Positions 50,002-59,277 are shown, counted from the first letter of the stretch. The stretch: DNA of 64,000 nucleotides from Kistimonas asteriae (GCF_018263925.1 NZ_JAEVHF010000022.1:1-64000), one strand, 5' to 3'. Notes: generated from the letters alone by a model not told the origin. Program-made: numbers and translations.

Positions 50002-50427
50002 ATGAATAAAGTTGTAGCCCTTGTTCTCAGCATGTCATTTCTTTCCGGCTGCGCGACCGGCCTGAATAGTTATCAGGAACATGAAATGCGCTATTACCAT
50101 GCGAATGGCATGTCTGTTGAAGAAAAGAATCCAACAACCGCTGCTGCGCTGGGCTTCCTTCCGGGTGGCGGATCTTTTTATACCCGCGAACCGGGGCTCG
50201 GCGTACTGAATCTTCTGACCTGGCCGCTCTCCATCTTCTGGGATCCGATTAGTGGGTATAATGGTGCATCGGCCATTAACTATTACGCGACCAAGGCAAA
50301 CATCAAGCGCCTCAAAAACAAAGACCTCCGTCGCCTGGAAGAAAAGCTGCAAACCAAAACCATCAGCATGGAACAATATATGCTGGAGAAGCGTCGCATT
50401 GATGACCAATATGATTTTGACGTGTAA
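50002..50427 (+). CDS. Small lipoprotein of unknown function
   Basis: A 141-residue protein. The start MNKVVALVLSMSFLSGCATG is a lipoprotein signal with lipobox LSGC and Cys at residue 17. Next come a helical hairpin-like hydrophobic segment (TAAALGFLPGGGSFYTREPG, GVLNLLTWPLSIFWDP) and a charged C-terminal helix (RRLEEKLQTKTISMEQYMLEKRR) that looks like a SHOCT-type oligomerisation motif. Family function is unknown to me. An upstream frame extension of 46 codons has no conservation and the lipoprotein start is clearly preferred. Confidence 0.75.
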   Translation: MNKVVALVLSMSFLSGCATGLNSYQEHEMRYYHANGMSVEEKNPTTAAALGFLPGGGSFYTREPGLGVLNLLTWPLSIFWDPISGYNGASAINYYATKANIKRLKNKDLRRLEEKLQTKTISMEQYMLEKRRIDDQYDFDV

Positions 50428-50450
50428 TCACATTGCATTAAAACGCTAAT

Positions 50451-50485
50451 AAGAAACGTGCGACCTCAACCGTCGCATGTTTCTT
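50451..50485 (+). terminator. Convergent terminator
   Basis: AAGAAACGTGCGAC pairs with GTCGCATGTTTCTT (14 base pairs with one G-T wobble, 7-base loop) between the lipoprotein and amidohydrolase genes. A and T runs lie on both sides, so it can serve both strands. Confidence 0.85.
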
Positions 50486-50515
50486 TAAGAATTATTCAGA
50501 CTTGGCAGTCATGCG

Positions 50516-52246
50516 TTAATTGTTGCTGTTATAGACAGGAACACCACCAATCCAGGTCTGCTCCACCGTTAATTGATGTAAACGACTCGCATTGTCTAAC
50601 GGGTTATCTGATAACACCACAAAATCAGCATACTTGCCCGCTTCCAGCGATCCCCGGTTGTCCTCCTGAAACACCTGCCAGGCCGCATCAATCGTGATAG
50701 CTCGCAGAGCCTGCATGACACTAATCCGCTCTTCCAGGCCTAACACCTGCCCCCCGCTGGTTTCACGTTGAACCGCTGACCATGCCAGCAACAAGGGTTG
50801 AATTGGCACGACCGGGGTATCCAGATGGATACTGTAGCGAACACCATAGTCAGCCGCAGACTTCAGAGGACTGATGCGCGCAGCCCTTTCTTCGCCAAGA
50901 AAGAGTGCATTGTGACGGTCTCCCCAATAGTAGACATGCGCCGGAAAAAAGCTCGGGGTTACACCCAGCGATTGCATTGTCTCCAGCTGGTCAGAACGAC
51001 TCATTTGCGCGTGAACAATAACATGACGGGCATCGGGACGAGGTGACTGTTTCTGCGCGGCTTCCACCGCCGAGAGAACGTTATCAATCGCCGCATCTCC
51101 ATTCGCGTGCAACGCCAGTTGCCACCCCTTGCCATGCCACTCGGAGACGACTGCGCGGAGCTTATCCGCCTTCATCACAGGATCACCGCGATAGTCTGCA
51201 TTCCGTTCAGAAGGCGTCTTGTGATAGGGCGCCGAGAGATAGCCTGTATATCCCTGGATCGAGCCGTCTGTTGTCAGTTTTAACGCCCCTACTGACAACT
51301 TACCCGAGTCATGCCGCGCAATATCACCAGAATCTATCGCACTGGCGAGATCAAGGTCCGGCCAGACAATCACCCGCTGAGGTATAACTCCGAGACGTGA
51401 CAGCAGGTTCAAGGGACGATAAAAGGACTCCGTCGCCTTCCCACTCTGTACGGTGGTGACGCCCTGACTCACATAGTCATCAACGGATGTCCGTACAATC
51501 TTGAGATTATGGAAAGCGGAAAAATCAAAGGCCATATCCCGCACAGGATCATGGGCCGTTTCGAGTAGCAGACCAGTCAGCTCACCCGCTGCATTTCGGA
51601 CAATTTCACCACCTTCAGGATCAACCGTATCCTGATTGATACCCACGACAGCCTGTGCACGGGAGTTGATGACCGCCATATGCGCTGATACGTGAAGCAC
51701 AAAGACGGGGTGTTCAGTGGAGACCGTATCCAGCTCTTCTCGCGTCATGAAGCGATGCTCGGCCACCAGCGAATCATCAAACCCATAACCAATCACCCAT
51801 TCACCCGGCGGGGTATCACGGGCTCGCTCTCGCAGACGTTCCAGTACATCGCCGATCGTCAATACCGTGCCAACAGGCGGACTGGTGACATCCTCAGCAA
51901 CGGCTTTCAAGCCACTGCCGGGGAAATGACCATGGGCCTCAATAAAGCCTGGTGTCACCGTTTTTCCCTGCAGGTCAATGATATCTGCCTGATCGCTAGC
52001 TTGCTGCAATATGGCCTCTTTAGTGCCGGTTGCAACAATACGCTCACCTTCGATGCGAATAGCCTCAACCACGGTATTACTATCATCCATGGTTAATATA
52101 TGACCGTTAATGAAGACCTGCTCCCCTGCAGGCACTGGATTGAGATACAACCAGAGGCTGCTTGCCGCAAGCGCCAGTAACGCCGCCAGCCCTCCCAGTA
52201 CCGATAACAACCACACCATCAGACGACGTCTCTGCATTCCAGCCAT
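50516..52246 (-). CDS. YtcJ-like amidohydrolase family 3 protein, membrane anchored
   Basis: A 576-residue protein with an N-terminal membrane helix (WLLSVLGGLAALLALAASSLWLY, about residues 11-33) that puts the enzyme in the periplasm. The metal-dependent amidohydrolase domain has VTPGFIEAHGHFPGSG (HxH metal ligands), an HANGDAAIDNVL segment and SDNPLDNASRLHQLTVEQTWIGGVPVY at the end, typical of YtcJ/NfdA-type enzymes that cleave formamides and amide bonds. Substrate is unknown. The ATG used has AAGGTAG upstream; the frame opens 23 codons earlier. It converges with the lipoprotein gene. Confidence 0.87.
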   Translation of the reverse strand: MAGMQRRRLMVWLLSVLGGLAALLALAASSLWLYLNPVPAGEQVFINGHILTMDDSNTVVEAIRIEGERIVATGTKEAILQQASDQADIIDLQGKTVTPGFIEAHGHFPGSGLKAVAEDVTSPPVGTVLTIGDVLERLRERARDTPPGEWVIGYGFDDSLVAEHRFMTREELDTVSTEHPVFVLHVSAHMAVINSRAQAVVGINQDTVDPEGGEIVRNAAGELTGLLLETAHDPVRDMAFDFSAFHNLKIVRTSVDDYVSQGVTTVQSGKATESFYRPLNLLSRLGVIPQRVIVWPDLDLASAIDSGDIARHDSGKLSVGALKLTTDGSIQGYTGYLSAPYHKTPSERNADYRGDPVMKADKLRAVVSEWHGKGWQLALHANGDAAIDNVLSAVEAAQKQSPRPDARHVIVHAQMSRSDQLETMQSLGVTPSFFPAHVYYWGDRHNALFLGEERAARISPLKSAADYGVRYSIHLDTPVVPIQPLLLAWSAVQRETSGGQVLGLEERISVMQALRAITIDAAWQVFQEDNRGSLEAGKYADFVVLSDNPLDNASRLHQLTVEQTWIGGVPVYNSNN

Positions 52247-52551
52247 AACTTCTACCTTATTATTTTTTGCCTGCAGGAAAACACGCCGCCTGAGTGTAAC
52301 GATGCCATACCTCATTCAGCAAGAGAGGGCACACGGATCCCCTTACATGGCAACGTCAGAGCATTGCATAAGGCCTTCCTGTCATACGTCTGTGTTTTGA
52401 TCAGCTATAGAAAATCTTAAATAGTACTAACGTGCATTCTTCACTGTTCGACACACCACCTCGGTTGGCAACCCCACCCACGCCTGTACCGGGTACGTCC
52501 GCCAACCAGCCAACACAATGACAAGAACAATAACACTGGAGAGAAACAGCC
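52247..52551. other. Intergenic region, no gene seen
   Basis: About 305 bases separating the divergent amidohydrolase gene and the endoglycoceramidase pseudogene. No hairpin, promoter or small gene stands out, apart from the GGAGAG ribosome site just ahead of the pseudogene ATG. Confidence 0.4.
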
Positions 52552-54723
52552 ATGTTTCGCATTCGTTGCTGGCAGTTTGCCTTTGTACCTCGCTTTTTAT
52601 TGCCGGTTGTAAATACAAGCCGGACAACCCTCGCTACATCACCGATGATCAGGGTCGCGCCCTGATACTCCATGATCTCAACACCAGCTCAAGTGCCAAG
52701 AGGCACCCGGAGAGAATGCCCTGGATCAGTCAGCCGGATGTCGAGCGTGAAGCCCGTGACTGGGGCTTTAACTTTGTCCGCTTCCTGATTTTCTGGGATG
52801 CTATTGAGCCGCAACCCGGCGTCTATGACGAAGCCTACCTGGATAAGGTGGCTGAACGGGTCAAGTGGTATGAGGATCAGGGTATGTATGTCCTGATGGA
52901 TATGCATCAGGATCTTTACGCATACCCGTTTGGCGGCGACGGCGCACCGCCCTGGGCCACCATCACTGATGGTCTGCCGGCGGAACCCCAATCCCGCTGA
53001 TGGATCACTTACCTTCAACCGGGTGTAAGCCGCGCCTTTGATCATTTCTGGCAAAATGATTATGGCTTGCAGGATCACTATGCAGATATGTGGACGCACG
53101 TAGCCAAACGTTTCAAAGATACGCCCAACGTTATCGGCTATGACCTGATGAATGAGCCCTATGGCGGCACCTATGTCTGGCCCGGGTTTGAAACCTTTCA
53201 GCTGCAACCCTTCTATGAGCGGGTCATCAACCGTATCCGTACCGCTGACCAGGATACCTGGCTTTTCATTGAGCCACAGGCGCTGTGGCATTAACTTTGG
53301 TGTCGCTTCGACACTGGGTGTCCTTGATGATCCCCGCGAAGGTGAAGAACGACTGGTATATGCCCCCACTTTTACCCGCCCTTTCTTCATGAAGGCGGCG
53401 CGTACAGTGACGTGGACAAGTGGTCGTTTGAACCTTGGGGACGGGAGCGTGTCAACGAGCTGAACAAGATGAATATGCCCATTGTGGTCGGTGAATTTGG
53501 TATGGGCGCCAATCAGCCGGGTGCCGGTGATTTTATTGATGATGTCACCCTGATGGCTGACTACATGGGCTCAGGCTGGGCCTACTGGTCGAATGACCGT
53601 GGCGGCTGGTCGCCTACCGACGGTTCTGACAATGAAACGATCGTCGCCGAGCATTTGACCCGAACCTACCCCAGGGCCATTGCTGGCCAGCCGGTTGACT
53701 ACTACTTCGAGGCCAAAAGTAAGGCATTCCGCCGGGTTTACGATGAGAAACCCGGTGTAACGGGACCCATCGAAATCTACATTCCGGCCAGCCGTTACTA
53801 CCAGGATGGCTGGGAACTCTCGGTATCTGATCCCGACGGCAGCTGGCGCAGCGAGTGGGACAGTGAACGGGAAATCCTGAAGTTATGGCTGGATCCCGGT
53901 CAGTCCCGTCATGAAGTTCGGATCTCGTCCAAATACAAGAATCTTTACATGAACTATCTGGGCAAATGTATCGACGTCAACCACAGTGGCACCGAGAACG
54001 GCACCAATGTCCATCTCTGGAACTGTAACGGCAGCGACGCCCAAGGCTGGGTGATGGATGATGACGGCGCACTGCACAGCAAGGTTGATCCCCGTATGTG
54101 CCTGGATGTGTCCGGCGCCCTCCAGCATGAGGGTAATAATATCCAGCTATGGGAATGTAATGGTACCAATGCTCAACGCTGGACTCTGGACTCTGGACAC
54201 CAACAACGGCGTACTCCGAAGTGCACTGAATCCGGGGAAATGCCTGGATGTCAAAGGTGCAGCCTCACGTAATGGTGCTAATGTGCATCTCTGGATGCTG
54301 CCATGGTGATGAGGCGCAGCAGGTCTTGATGAAGGCAGCGCAGCCAGCCATCTACAAACCCCTGAAGAGTGGCGAACGCTGCATGGATATAGCCGGTGCT
54401 AACATGGCCAATGGCAGTAATGTCCTGTTGTGGGACTGCCACGATGGTGACAATCAACAATGGCGCTATGAGCCGCTGACAGGCCTGATCATAGCCAGAA
54501 GGATCCCGGATATTGCCTTGATAACCGGGGCATGGCCTATGATGGCGGTGAAATCTCAATCTGGCGCTGCACGGATTCCGACAACCTGCGCTTTGACTGG
54601 TATGGCAACACACTCCGTAACCGCCATGCCAGCAATATTGCCGTGACGGCAAACAGCCATGAAAATGGTGCAGATATCCGTCAAGCTACATTTGACAATA
54701 GTGATATACAAAAATGGCGGTAG
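52552..54723 (+). pseudogene. Decayed endoglycoceramidase-like GH5 lipoprotein with ricin-type lectin domains
   Basis: Pieces in all three frames join to one lipoprotein: a signal ending LFIAGC, a GH5 catalytic region with NPRYITDDQGRALILHDLN, LMDMHQDLYAYPFGGDG, acid/base Glu in YDLMNEPYGG and nucleophile Glu in VVGEFGMG, then repeated beta-trefoil lectin units (CLDVSGALQHEGNNIQLWEC, NGSNVLLWDCHDGDNQQWRY, ending DNSDIQKWR). Lesions seen: a frame change in the signal peptide just after the ATG with the good ribosome site, an in-frame TGA at 52998, +1 near 53284, -1 in a C run near 53368, a 7-base tandem duplication (CTGGACT) near 54183, and shifts near 54295 and 54490. The parent enzyme would split glycosphingolipids. 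Sequencing error is possible but neighbouring genes show none. Confidence 0.88.
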
Positions 54724-55081
54724 TACAGAGGCTTTAAGCAGTACATTTATCATTGAGGGAGAGGCTCTCTTACAGAGCCTTCCCTTTTTTCATAAGGATT
54801 GATTATAAATTCAAAGATACATAGGCAATTCAATACTTAGAAAGCATTAATTATCATTAAGAACACCTCATCATTTCTCTGCCGCATGAAAGGGATCAGG
54901 CCCCTGCTAGAGACCTTGAAGATATAGCAAAAAAGTCCTTTCCAGAGCCGCTAAAAGTCTCAAGCGCAGTACAGCGACATCTATAATTTCACGAAAGCTG
55001 CATTGTTTATCGGATAGGCAAAAATCAGCACACCATGTTAAATGCATGGGGCCATAGATAACACTAAACGTTATAAAAAGG
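54724..55081. other. Intergenic region with terminator and A+T-rich spacer
   Basis: After the terminator the remaining 290 bases carry no gene I can support. A TATAAT occurs at about 54980-54985, 97 bases before the next ATG, but no good -35 is spaced from it. No repeats or hairpins of note. Confidence 0.35.
54757..54790 (+). terminator. Terminator of the pseudogene transcript
   Basis: GGGAGAGGCTCT and AGAGCCTTCCC form an 11-base-pair stem with a single bulge and a CTTAC loop, followed by T6. This is a canonical intrinsic terminator about 35 bases after the pseudogene's last stop codon. Confidence 0.9.
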
Positions 55082-55855
55082 ATGTTGACGTTGATCTACA
55101 GAGGCCTTTCTTTCAAGGGTGTAATTCTTCTGGCAGGGCTTTTTATGCCTGCCATGTCGGTCGCTCAATATCCCGTCTGGATGGAATCCGAGTATGTTCG
55201 TGATGCGTTTTACAGGGTCGCTTTCTTCAATGAGTTTAATGAGGGGAAAGAGCGCCGCTTGCTGAAATGGACATCTCCATTGCATATTCATATTTTCAGC
55301 GCGATAGGCGACCCTGAACTCCATGAAAAAATGATTCAAGAACAGATGAATATCCTGACTGAGCATACCCAGTTACCGATGTACATTGAGCCTGAACGTG
55401 AACATGCCAACGTACTGATCTACTTCATGAACCAGACGGAGTTCTATCGGGCCATAAATACAGACAAAAACCCTCACTTAAGTCACAGCCTATGCACGTT
55501 CAACATTCTGGCTGACCGTAATGGACAAATCGTCAAGGCATGGATTCTCATCCCTGAAGATCTCGCCCGCTCGTACGGAAGATTGCAGTCCTGTGTCATC
55601 GAAGAAATGACACAGATCATGGGCCTGACTAACGATGTTGATGACTTATATCCCAGTATTTTCAACGACAGTAGCATCTTTCAGCAACTCACCCCTCTCG
55701 ACAAATACCTCCTGCACATTCTCTATGACGAGCGCCTCCAGCCGGGTGTTAACTGGAATGACGTTCTCGATATAATTTATCGGGTCATACATACGCAAAT
55801 TGATGATCCTCATAACCATACAGAAAAGACGCTGTATCTACATACACAACAATAA
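55082..55855 (+). CDS. DUF2927-like secreted protein
   Basis: A 257-residue protein with an N-terminal signal peptide (GVILLAGLFMPAMSVAQ) and a domain resembling DUF2927 secreted proteins: a beta strand with PLHIHIFSAIG, ANVLIYFMNQTEF, and the segment SCVIEEMTQIMGLTNDVDDLYPSIFND, where an EExxQ-like motif replaces the HExxH helix of metalloproteases. LTPLDKYLLHILYDERLQPGV is typical of the C-terminal part. The two Cys in the mature part may form a disulphide. The start ATG is poorly supported; TTG codons nearby could serve. Function is unknown. Confidence 0.75.
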   Translation: MLTLIYRGLSFKGVILLAGLFMPAMSVAQYPVWMESEYVRDAFYRVAFFNEFNEGKERRLLKWTSPLHIHIFSAIGDPELHEKMIQEQMNILTEHTQLPMYIEPEREHANVLIYFMNQTEFYRAINTDKNPHLSHSLCTFNILADRNGQIVKAWILIPEDLARSYGRLQSCVIEEMTQIMGLTNDVDDLYPSIFNDSSIFQQLTPLDKYLLHILYDERLQPGVNWNDVLDIIYRVIHTQIDDPHNHTEKTLYLHTQQ

Positions 55856-56001
55856 GTATCTTTTCCCGCCTTGATTTAGTTTGCTTACCCCAAACATTCC
55901 ACCTCAAAGCTGCCTTTCAAAGGAATATCAGACAAGGTATTGCTCCATGGGAGAACTAGCGTTATTGTGTTACTAGGAAGCAATAATAATGAGACAGGGA
56001 T

Positions 56002-56298
56002 ATGGAATATTTAACCGGAACGATCAAGTGGTTCAACAACGCTAAAGGCATTGGTTTTATTGAGCCTGTTGCAGCCTCCGAGAACGAAGATATTTTCGTT
56101 CACTACAGCGTTATCATTATGGATGGCTTTAAGTCACTCAAAGCGGGTGAATCAGTTCGCTTTCTTATTGGTAAGGGTGGAAAAGGCTACATGGCAACAG
56201 AAGTCATTCCAGAAAGCGTATGGCCAAACCGAAATAAGCCTGAAGCCGTTATCGTTCGCGAAACAAGAGAAGAGACATCTGACACCGAGGCTGGCTAA
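56002..56298 (+). CDS. CspD-like cold-shock-domain protein
   Basis: A 98-residue protein whose first 70 residues are a cold-shock domain: GTIKWFNNAKGIGFIEP (RNP1 with KGIGFI in place of KGFGFI), DIFVHYSVIIMDGFKSLKAGESVRF (RNP2). The length of the spacing and IIMDGFKSLKAGE match CspD, the replication-inhibiting, stationary-phase form, rather than CspA. It has a 25-residue acidic tail. A single-stranded nucleic-acid-binding role is safe; the CspD assignment is probable. Confidence 0.85.
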   Translation: MEYLTGTIKWFNNAKGIGFIEPVAASENEDIFVHYSVIIMDGFKSLKAGESVRFLIGKGGKGYMATEVIPESVWPNRNKPEAVIVRETREETSDTEAG

Positions 56299-56307
56299 CG
56301 CCAGCCT
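56288..56307 (+). terminator. Terminator hairpin overlapping the cspD-like stop codon
   Basis: AGGCTGGC, loop TAAC and GCCAGCCT form a perfect 8-base-pair stem. The TAA stop codon of the cold-shock gene lies in the loop, so translation termination and the transcript end coincide. T run is weak (TTGCTC). Confidence 0.6.
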
Positions 56308-56589
56308 TGCTCAATAGAAGTCTCTATCAGATGATAGAACGAGGCTAGCTTATGGAAAACCACAAGCTTGCAGACCAATTACTCATTCCCCCATAGGGAC
56401 CATCTGTGGGAGACTATTACATACAACAACCAACGTGTATTATTTTCCCATTCCACGCATTATTAATTAAACACTACAAGACACATAAATCCTTCAACAT
56501 CAACAGGGGTACCCTTACATACAAGAACAAAAAATAACGACTCCAGAAAATAAAAGATGACCAAGCAACCACACTAACCAAACCCCAAG

Positions 56590-56784
56590 TTATAATAACC
56601 ATCCAAAAGAAACCAAAACTCCAGACACACCAAAAGCCATATAAAAACGATACTCACCTCTAAGACGTAACCCAAACATATAAAAATGACTATAAATACC
56701 GAATTTAGCTATTAAATTCGCATATAGCACAATTACTTTTAATAACTTACCCCCCAATATAACACTAAAAAATCCTGCCACCAT
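56590..56784 (-). CDS. Possible small membrane protein
   Basis: A 64-residue frame in the A+T-rich region. The product would be highly hydrophobic, with two likely membrane spans (GFFSVILGGKLLKVIVLY and MAFGVSGVLVSFGWLL) around a basic loop with FGLRLRGEYRF. An AGGTG lies 8 bases upstream of the ATG. Codon use is A+T-rich, unlike the neighbours. I do not recognise a family, so it may be a real orphan or a chance frame. Confidence 0.3.
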   Translation of the reverse strand: MVAGFFSVILGGKLLKVIVLYANLIAKFGIYSHFYMFGLRLRGEYRFYMAFGVSGVLVSFGWLL

Positions 56785-57007
56785 AAAAACAACACCTCAC
56801 ACCTTTACCCTAGACAAAACGAGACATTAGCCTAGCCACACCGTCGCAGTTGCAAAATATAGTTGAACGTCCTATTTTTTATTCTCACCAACTCCCTATC
56901 TGCTGGAGGAGAAAAGTAAGTAGCGCAAAATCTAAAAGCCATAGAGCAGAACCATTTTTAAGTACTATTGTTTCACTTTTTGGGAAGGTGAGGCGGGAGT
57001 ATTTGTT

Positions 57008-57035
57008 TTGACTTTTAGCGAACTGGTACTATGTT
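57008..57035 (+). promoter_or_regulatory. Candidate promoter for a small RNA
   Basis: TTGACT (57008-57013), a 16-base spacer and TATGTT (57030-57035). The -35 matches five of six bases and the -10 four of six. It lies about 90 bases ahead of a strong terminator with no gene between. Confidence 0.5.
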
Positions 57036-57041
57036 ATCAGA

Positions 57042-57126
57042 GGCTCTGTGAACGACGGCTTCACATGAGCTACATGCGCATGTTAACTCTAGCGACTTTA
57101 GCCGGGACATCTGTCCCGGCTTTTTT
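57042..57126 (+). ncRNA. Candidate small RNA of about 85 nucleotides
   Basis: The segment from the predicted start after the promoter to the terminator contains a hairpin TGTGAA-cgacggc-TTCACA, a short open middle, and an intrinsic terminator GCCGGGAC-atct-GTCCCGGC followed by T6. Promoter, compact structure and terminator with no coding potential are the signature of a stand-alone small RNA. I do not recognise it as a known family. The tail with T run resembles Hfq-binding sRNAs. Confidence 0.5.
57101..57126 (+). terminator. Intrinsic terminator of the candidate small RNA
   Basis: GCCGGGAC and GTCCCGGC, 8 base pairs with an ATCT tetraloop, followed by TTTTTT. It reads in the plus direction only, and no plus-strand protein gene precedes it. 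Confidence 0.88.
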
Positions 57127-57142
57127 ATGCTCTGTGGATGAC

Positions 57143-57340
57143 TCAGTAATTGCCAGTACTGCTTCTTGTCAGCCTAACGGGCTTCGCGCCACCATTTTCT
57201 TCAAGCCGGTTAGGAATACACTGAACGCGCCCTCCCTGTGCCAGAAAATGCGCAATCTGCTGTTCAAGCATACGGCGCAAGTTCGCTTTCTCAACATCCA
57301 TTCCGAAAAATTCTGTGACAAAACCTTCTGAAACATTCAT
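57143..57340 (-). CDS. Small uncharacterised protein
   Basis: A 65-residue protein. The core LRRMLEQQIAHFLAQGGRVQCIPNRLEE has the look of small proteobacterial proteins with a helix followed by a FLAxGGxVxxxP turn, which are uncharacterised as far as I know. GGGAG lies 8 bases upstream of the ATG, a good ribosome site. The leader just upstream is rich in inverted repeats. It converges on the candidate small RNA, whose terminator begins 17 bases past its stop. Confidence 0.6.
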   Translation of the reverse strand: MNVSEGFVTEFFGMDVEKANLRRMLEQQIAHFLAQGGRVQCIPNRLEENGGAKPVRLTRSSTGNY

Positions 57341-57910
57341 GGTAACACTCCCTAATCACAGCCTGCCGCAAGACCTCCACTGAGCGTCCACCTCAGTTGC
57401 TCACAGCATGGTGGTAAATGAAAGCATGGTTCGGTACACCATAACGCCTGACACCCATGCTTCGTCCTTTTGCACTTACAACTAATTCATTGTTCATGCC
57501 AAAAACGTTTCATTTCAAAAAAAAGTAAAGAACACCATGAAACAGGGGGCTACCAGCAATTCAAACAAACGTTTAAATTATTTATTTTTACAATCCACCC
57601 CAATTGATTTGTTTCCTGCTCACACGGAGCGTTACTGTATAGGAAGGCTAAGTAACAGAAACGTTTAGCCCCTCAAGATAATAGAACTAAAGTACCAATA
57701 AATCATATAACTCTCGTGCCGATAGAACGACTTCACTCCAAAAATATGACCAAAATATAAGAAGCGAAAACAAGACTCATTCCTGAACAATGTTTTATTT
57801 CCACAAAAGACGTCAGCCTTATTATTTCAGGCTAAATTTCATTTATTGAACATATAGCCAACCTTGCGAAACTCACTATATCTTTCTCACTACATCGCAA
57901 TAGACAACAC
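57341..57910. other. Structured leader and A+T-rich spacer upstream of a small gene
   Basis: Immediately upstream of the small minus-strand gene, CTGAG/CTCAG pair (57380-57396). AGCATGGT occurs twice (57405-57412 and 57423-57430), and both copies can pair with the single CCATGCT at 57455-57461; the second copy can also pair locally with ACCAT at 57438-57442. These pairings exclude one another. Further right, GGCTAAG (57646-57652) can pair with TTTAGCC (57664-57670). The rest to the purT stop shows no gene. Confidence 0.45.
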
Positions 57911-59092
57911 CTAAAGTTCAATATGGACTCGGGATGTAACCGTTGTCGCTTTTTCAATTGCCTCCTGGCAATTATCACCCAAAGCCAGTCCGACACCCAT
58001 GCGCCTCAGACCATCCACCTCAGGCTTTCCAAATAATCGCAGGTCCGTATCGACCTGACTTAATGCATCCGTCAGATGGCCAAACCGAATATCTGAAGAT
58101 CTCCCCTCAACTAACAGGGCAGACGATGCCGAAGGCCCAAACTGCCGAATATTCGGGATAGGCAACCCAAGAAAAGCACGCGCATGCAATTCAAACTCGG
58201 AATAATTCTGCGATATCAAGGTCACCAGCCCAGTATCATGGGGACGGGGTGATACTTCACTGAAAATGATGTCATCCCCACACACAAACAACTCCACACC
58301 AAACAGTCCCCAGCCTCCCAGGGCGTCGGTAATCGTTTGTGCGACGCTTTGCGACAGCTTCAATGCTGCAGCCGACATCACCTGCGGCTGCCATGATTCC
58401 CGATAGTCTCCCCCTTCCTGGCGATGCCCTATGGGTTGGCAGAAACTGGTGCCATCACGATGCCTGACGGTCAACAGCGTAATCTCAAAATCGAAATCCA
58501 CAAATCCTTCAACAATGACACGCCCTTTCCCGGCCCGGCCGCCTTCCTGCGCATAATCCCAGGCTTGCAGACAGTCATCAGGGTGCCTGACAAGGCTTTG
58601 CCCTTTACCCGATGAGCTCATGATGGGCTTGACCACGCAGGGCATACCGATGGCTTCAATCGCCGTTTGAAAATCATCCCAATTATCAGCAAAACGATAT
58701 GGGGATGTTTTAAGGTGGAGTGTCTCTGCGGCCAGACGACGTATATCCTCCCGGTTCATGGTCAGCTGGGCGGCACGTGCTGTGGGTACAACTTTATAGC
58801 CCTCTTGCTCCAGCGCAACCAACGTATCGGTGGCAATTGCCTCAATCTCCGGTACGATAAAATCCGGTTTTTCAGCCTCGATCACCGCACGCAACTTTTC
58901 GCCATCCAGCATGGACAACACATGACTGCGATCAGCTACCTGCATGGCGGGCGCATTGGCATAACGATCCAACGCCACGACCTCCACCCCCAGCCTCTGC
59001 AGTGCAATAGCAACCTCCTTTCCGAGTTCACCCGAACCACAGAGCAATACTTTGGTTGCAGAAGAACTGAAAGGGGTTCCCAAGGTCGTCAT
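57911..59092 (-). CDS. purT: Formate-dependent phosphoribosylglycinamide formyltransferase
   Basis: A 393-residue ATP-grasp enzyme that uses formate and ATP to make formyl-GAR, an alternative to PurN. Visible features are [23 protein letters not shown] (N-terminal domain), [23 protein letters not shown] (the ATP-grasp glycine loop) and the Mg site [12 protein letters not shown]. The length equals the E. coli protein. I use the ATG; a TTG in frame 15 codons upstream gives a non-conserved extension. It is divergent from the MazG-like gene across a 185-base space. Confidence 0.95.
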   Translation of the reverse strand: MTTLGTPFSSSATKVLLCGSGELGKEVAIALQRLGVEVVALDRYANAPAMQVADRSHVLSMLDGEKLRAVIEAEKPDFIVPEIEAIATDTLVALEQEGYKVVPTARAAQLTMNREDIRRLAAETLHLKTSPYRFADNWDDFQTAIEAIGMPCVVKPIMSSSGKGQSLVRHPDDCLQAWDYAQEGGRAGKGRVIVEGFVDFDFEITLLTVRHRDGTSFCQPIGHRQEGGDYRESWQPQVMSAAALKLSQSVAQTITDALGGWGLFGVELFVCGDDIIFSEVSPRPHDTGLVTLISQNYSEFELHARAFLGLPIPNIRQFGPSASSALLVEGRSSDIRFGHLTDALSQVDTDLRLFGKPEVDGLRRMGVGLALGDNCQEAIEKATTVTSRVHIEL

Positions 59093-59277
59093 GGCTGCAT
59101 CCGAGTGGCTATCAAATAGCCAACCAGTGTAACGCAATTCTACACAGAGTATAAAAATTCGGCTTTATACTACCGTTCACAACCGTTAGCGCGGCAAACA
59201 TCACATGCAACCTGTCGTCAATTAACACGGGTTAGGTATACCATTGCCACCCACTGAACAAATCAGGCATTTGTTGA

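Larger units (their letters stand above)
56308..57141. other. A+T-rich, strand-biased region
   Basis: Roughly 830 bases of low G content on the plus strand between 56400 and 56830, very different from the flanking genes. It holds only one possible small gene (minus strand) and, at its right end, the candidate small RNA. The compositional break suggests horizontally acquired or degraded sequence. Confidence 0.45.

Noticed and set aside
52552-54723. Programmed frameshifting or several small genes instead of a pseudogene
   Set aside because: There are at least seven disruptions of different kinds, no slippery-site pattern, and the pieces read as one continuous enzyme-lectin protein.
57008-57331. 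A 107-codon plus-strand frame over the small-RNA candidate
   Set aside because: It runs straight through a strong intrinsic terminator and overlaps the better-supported minus-strand gene at 57143-57340.
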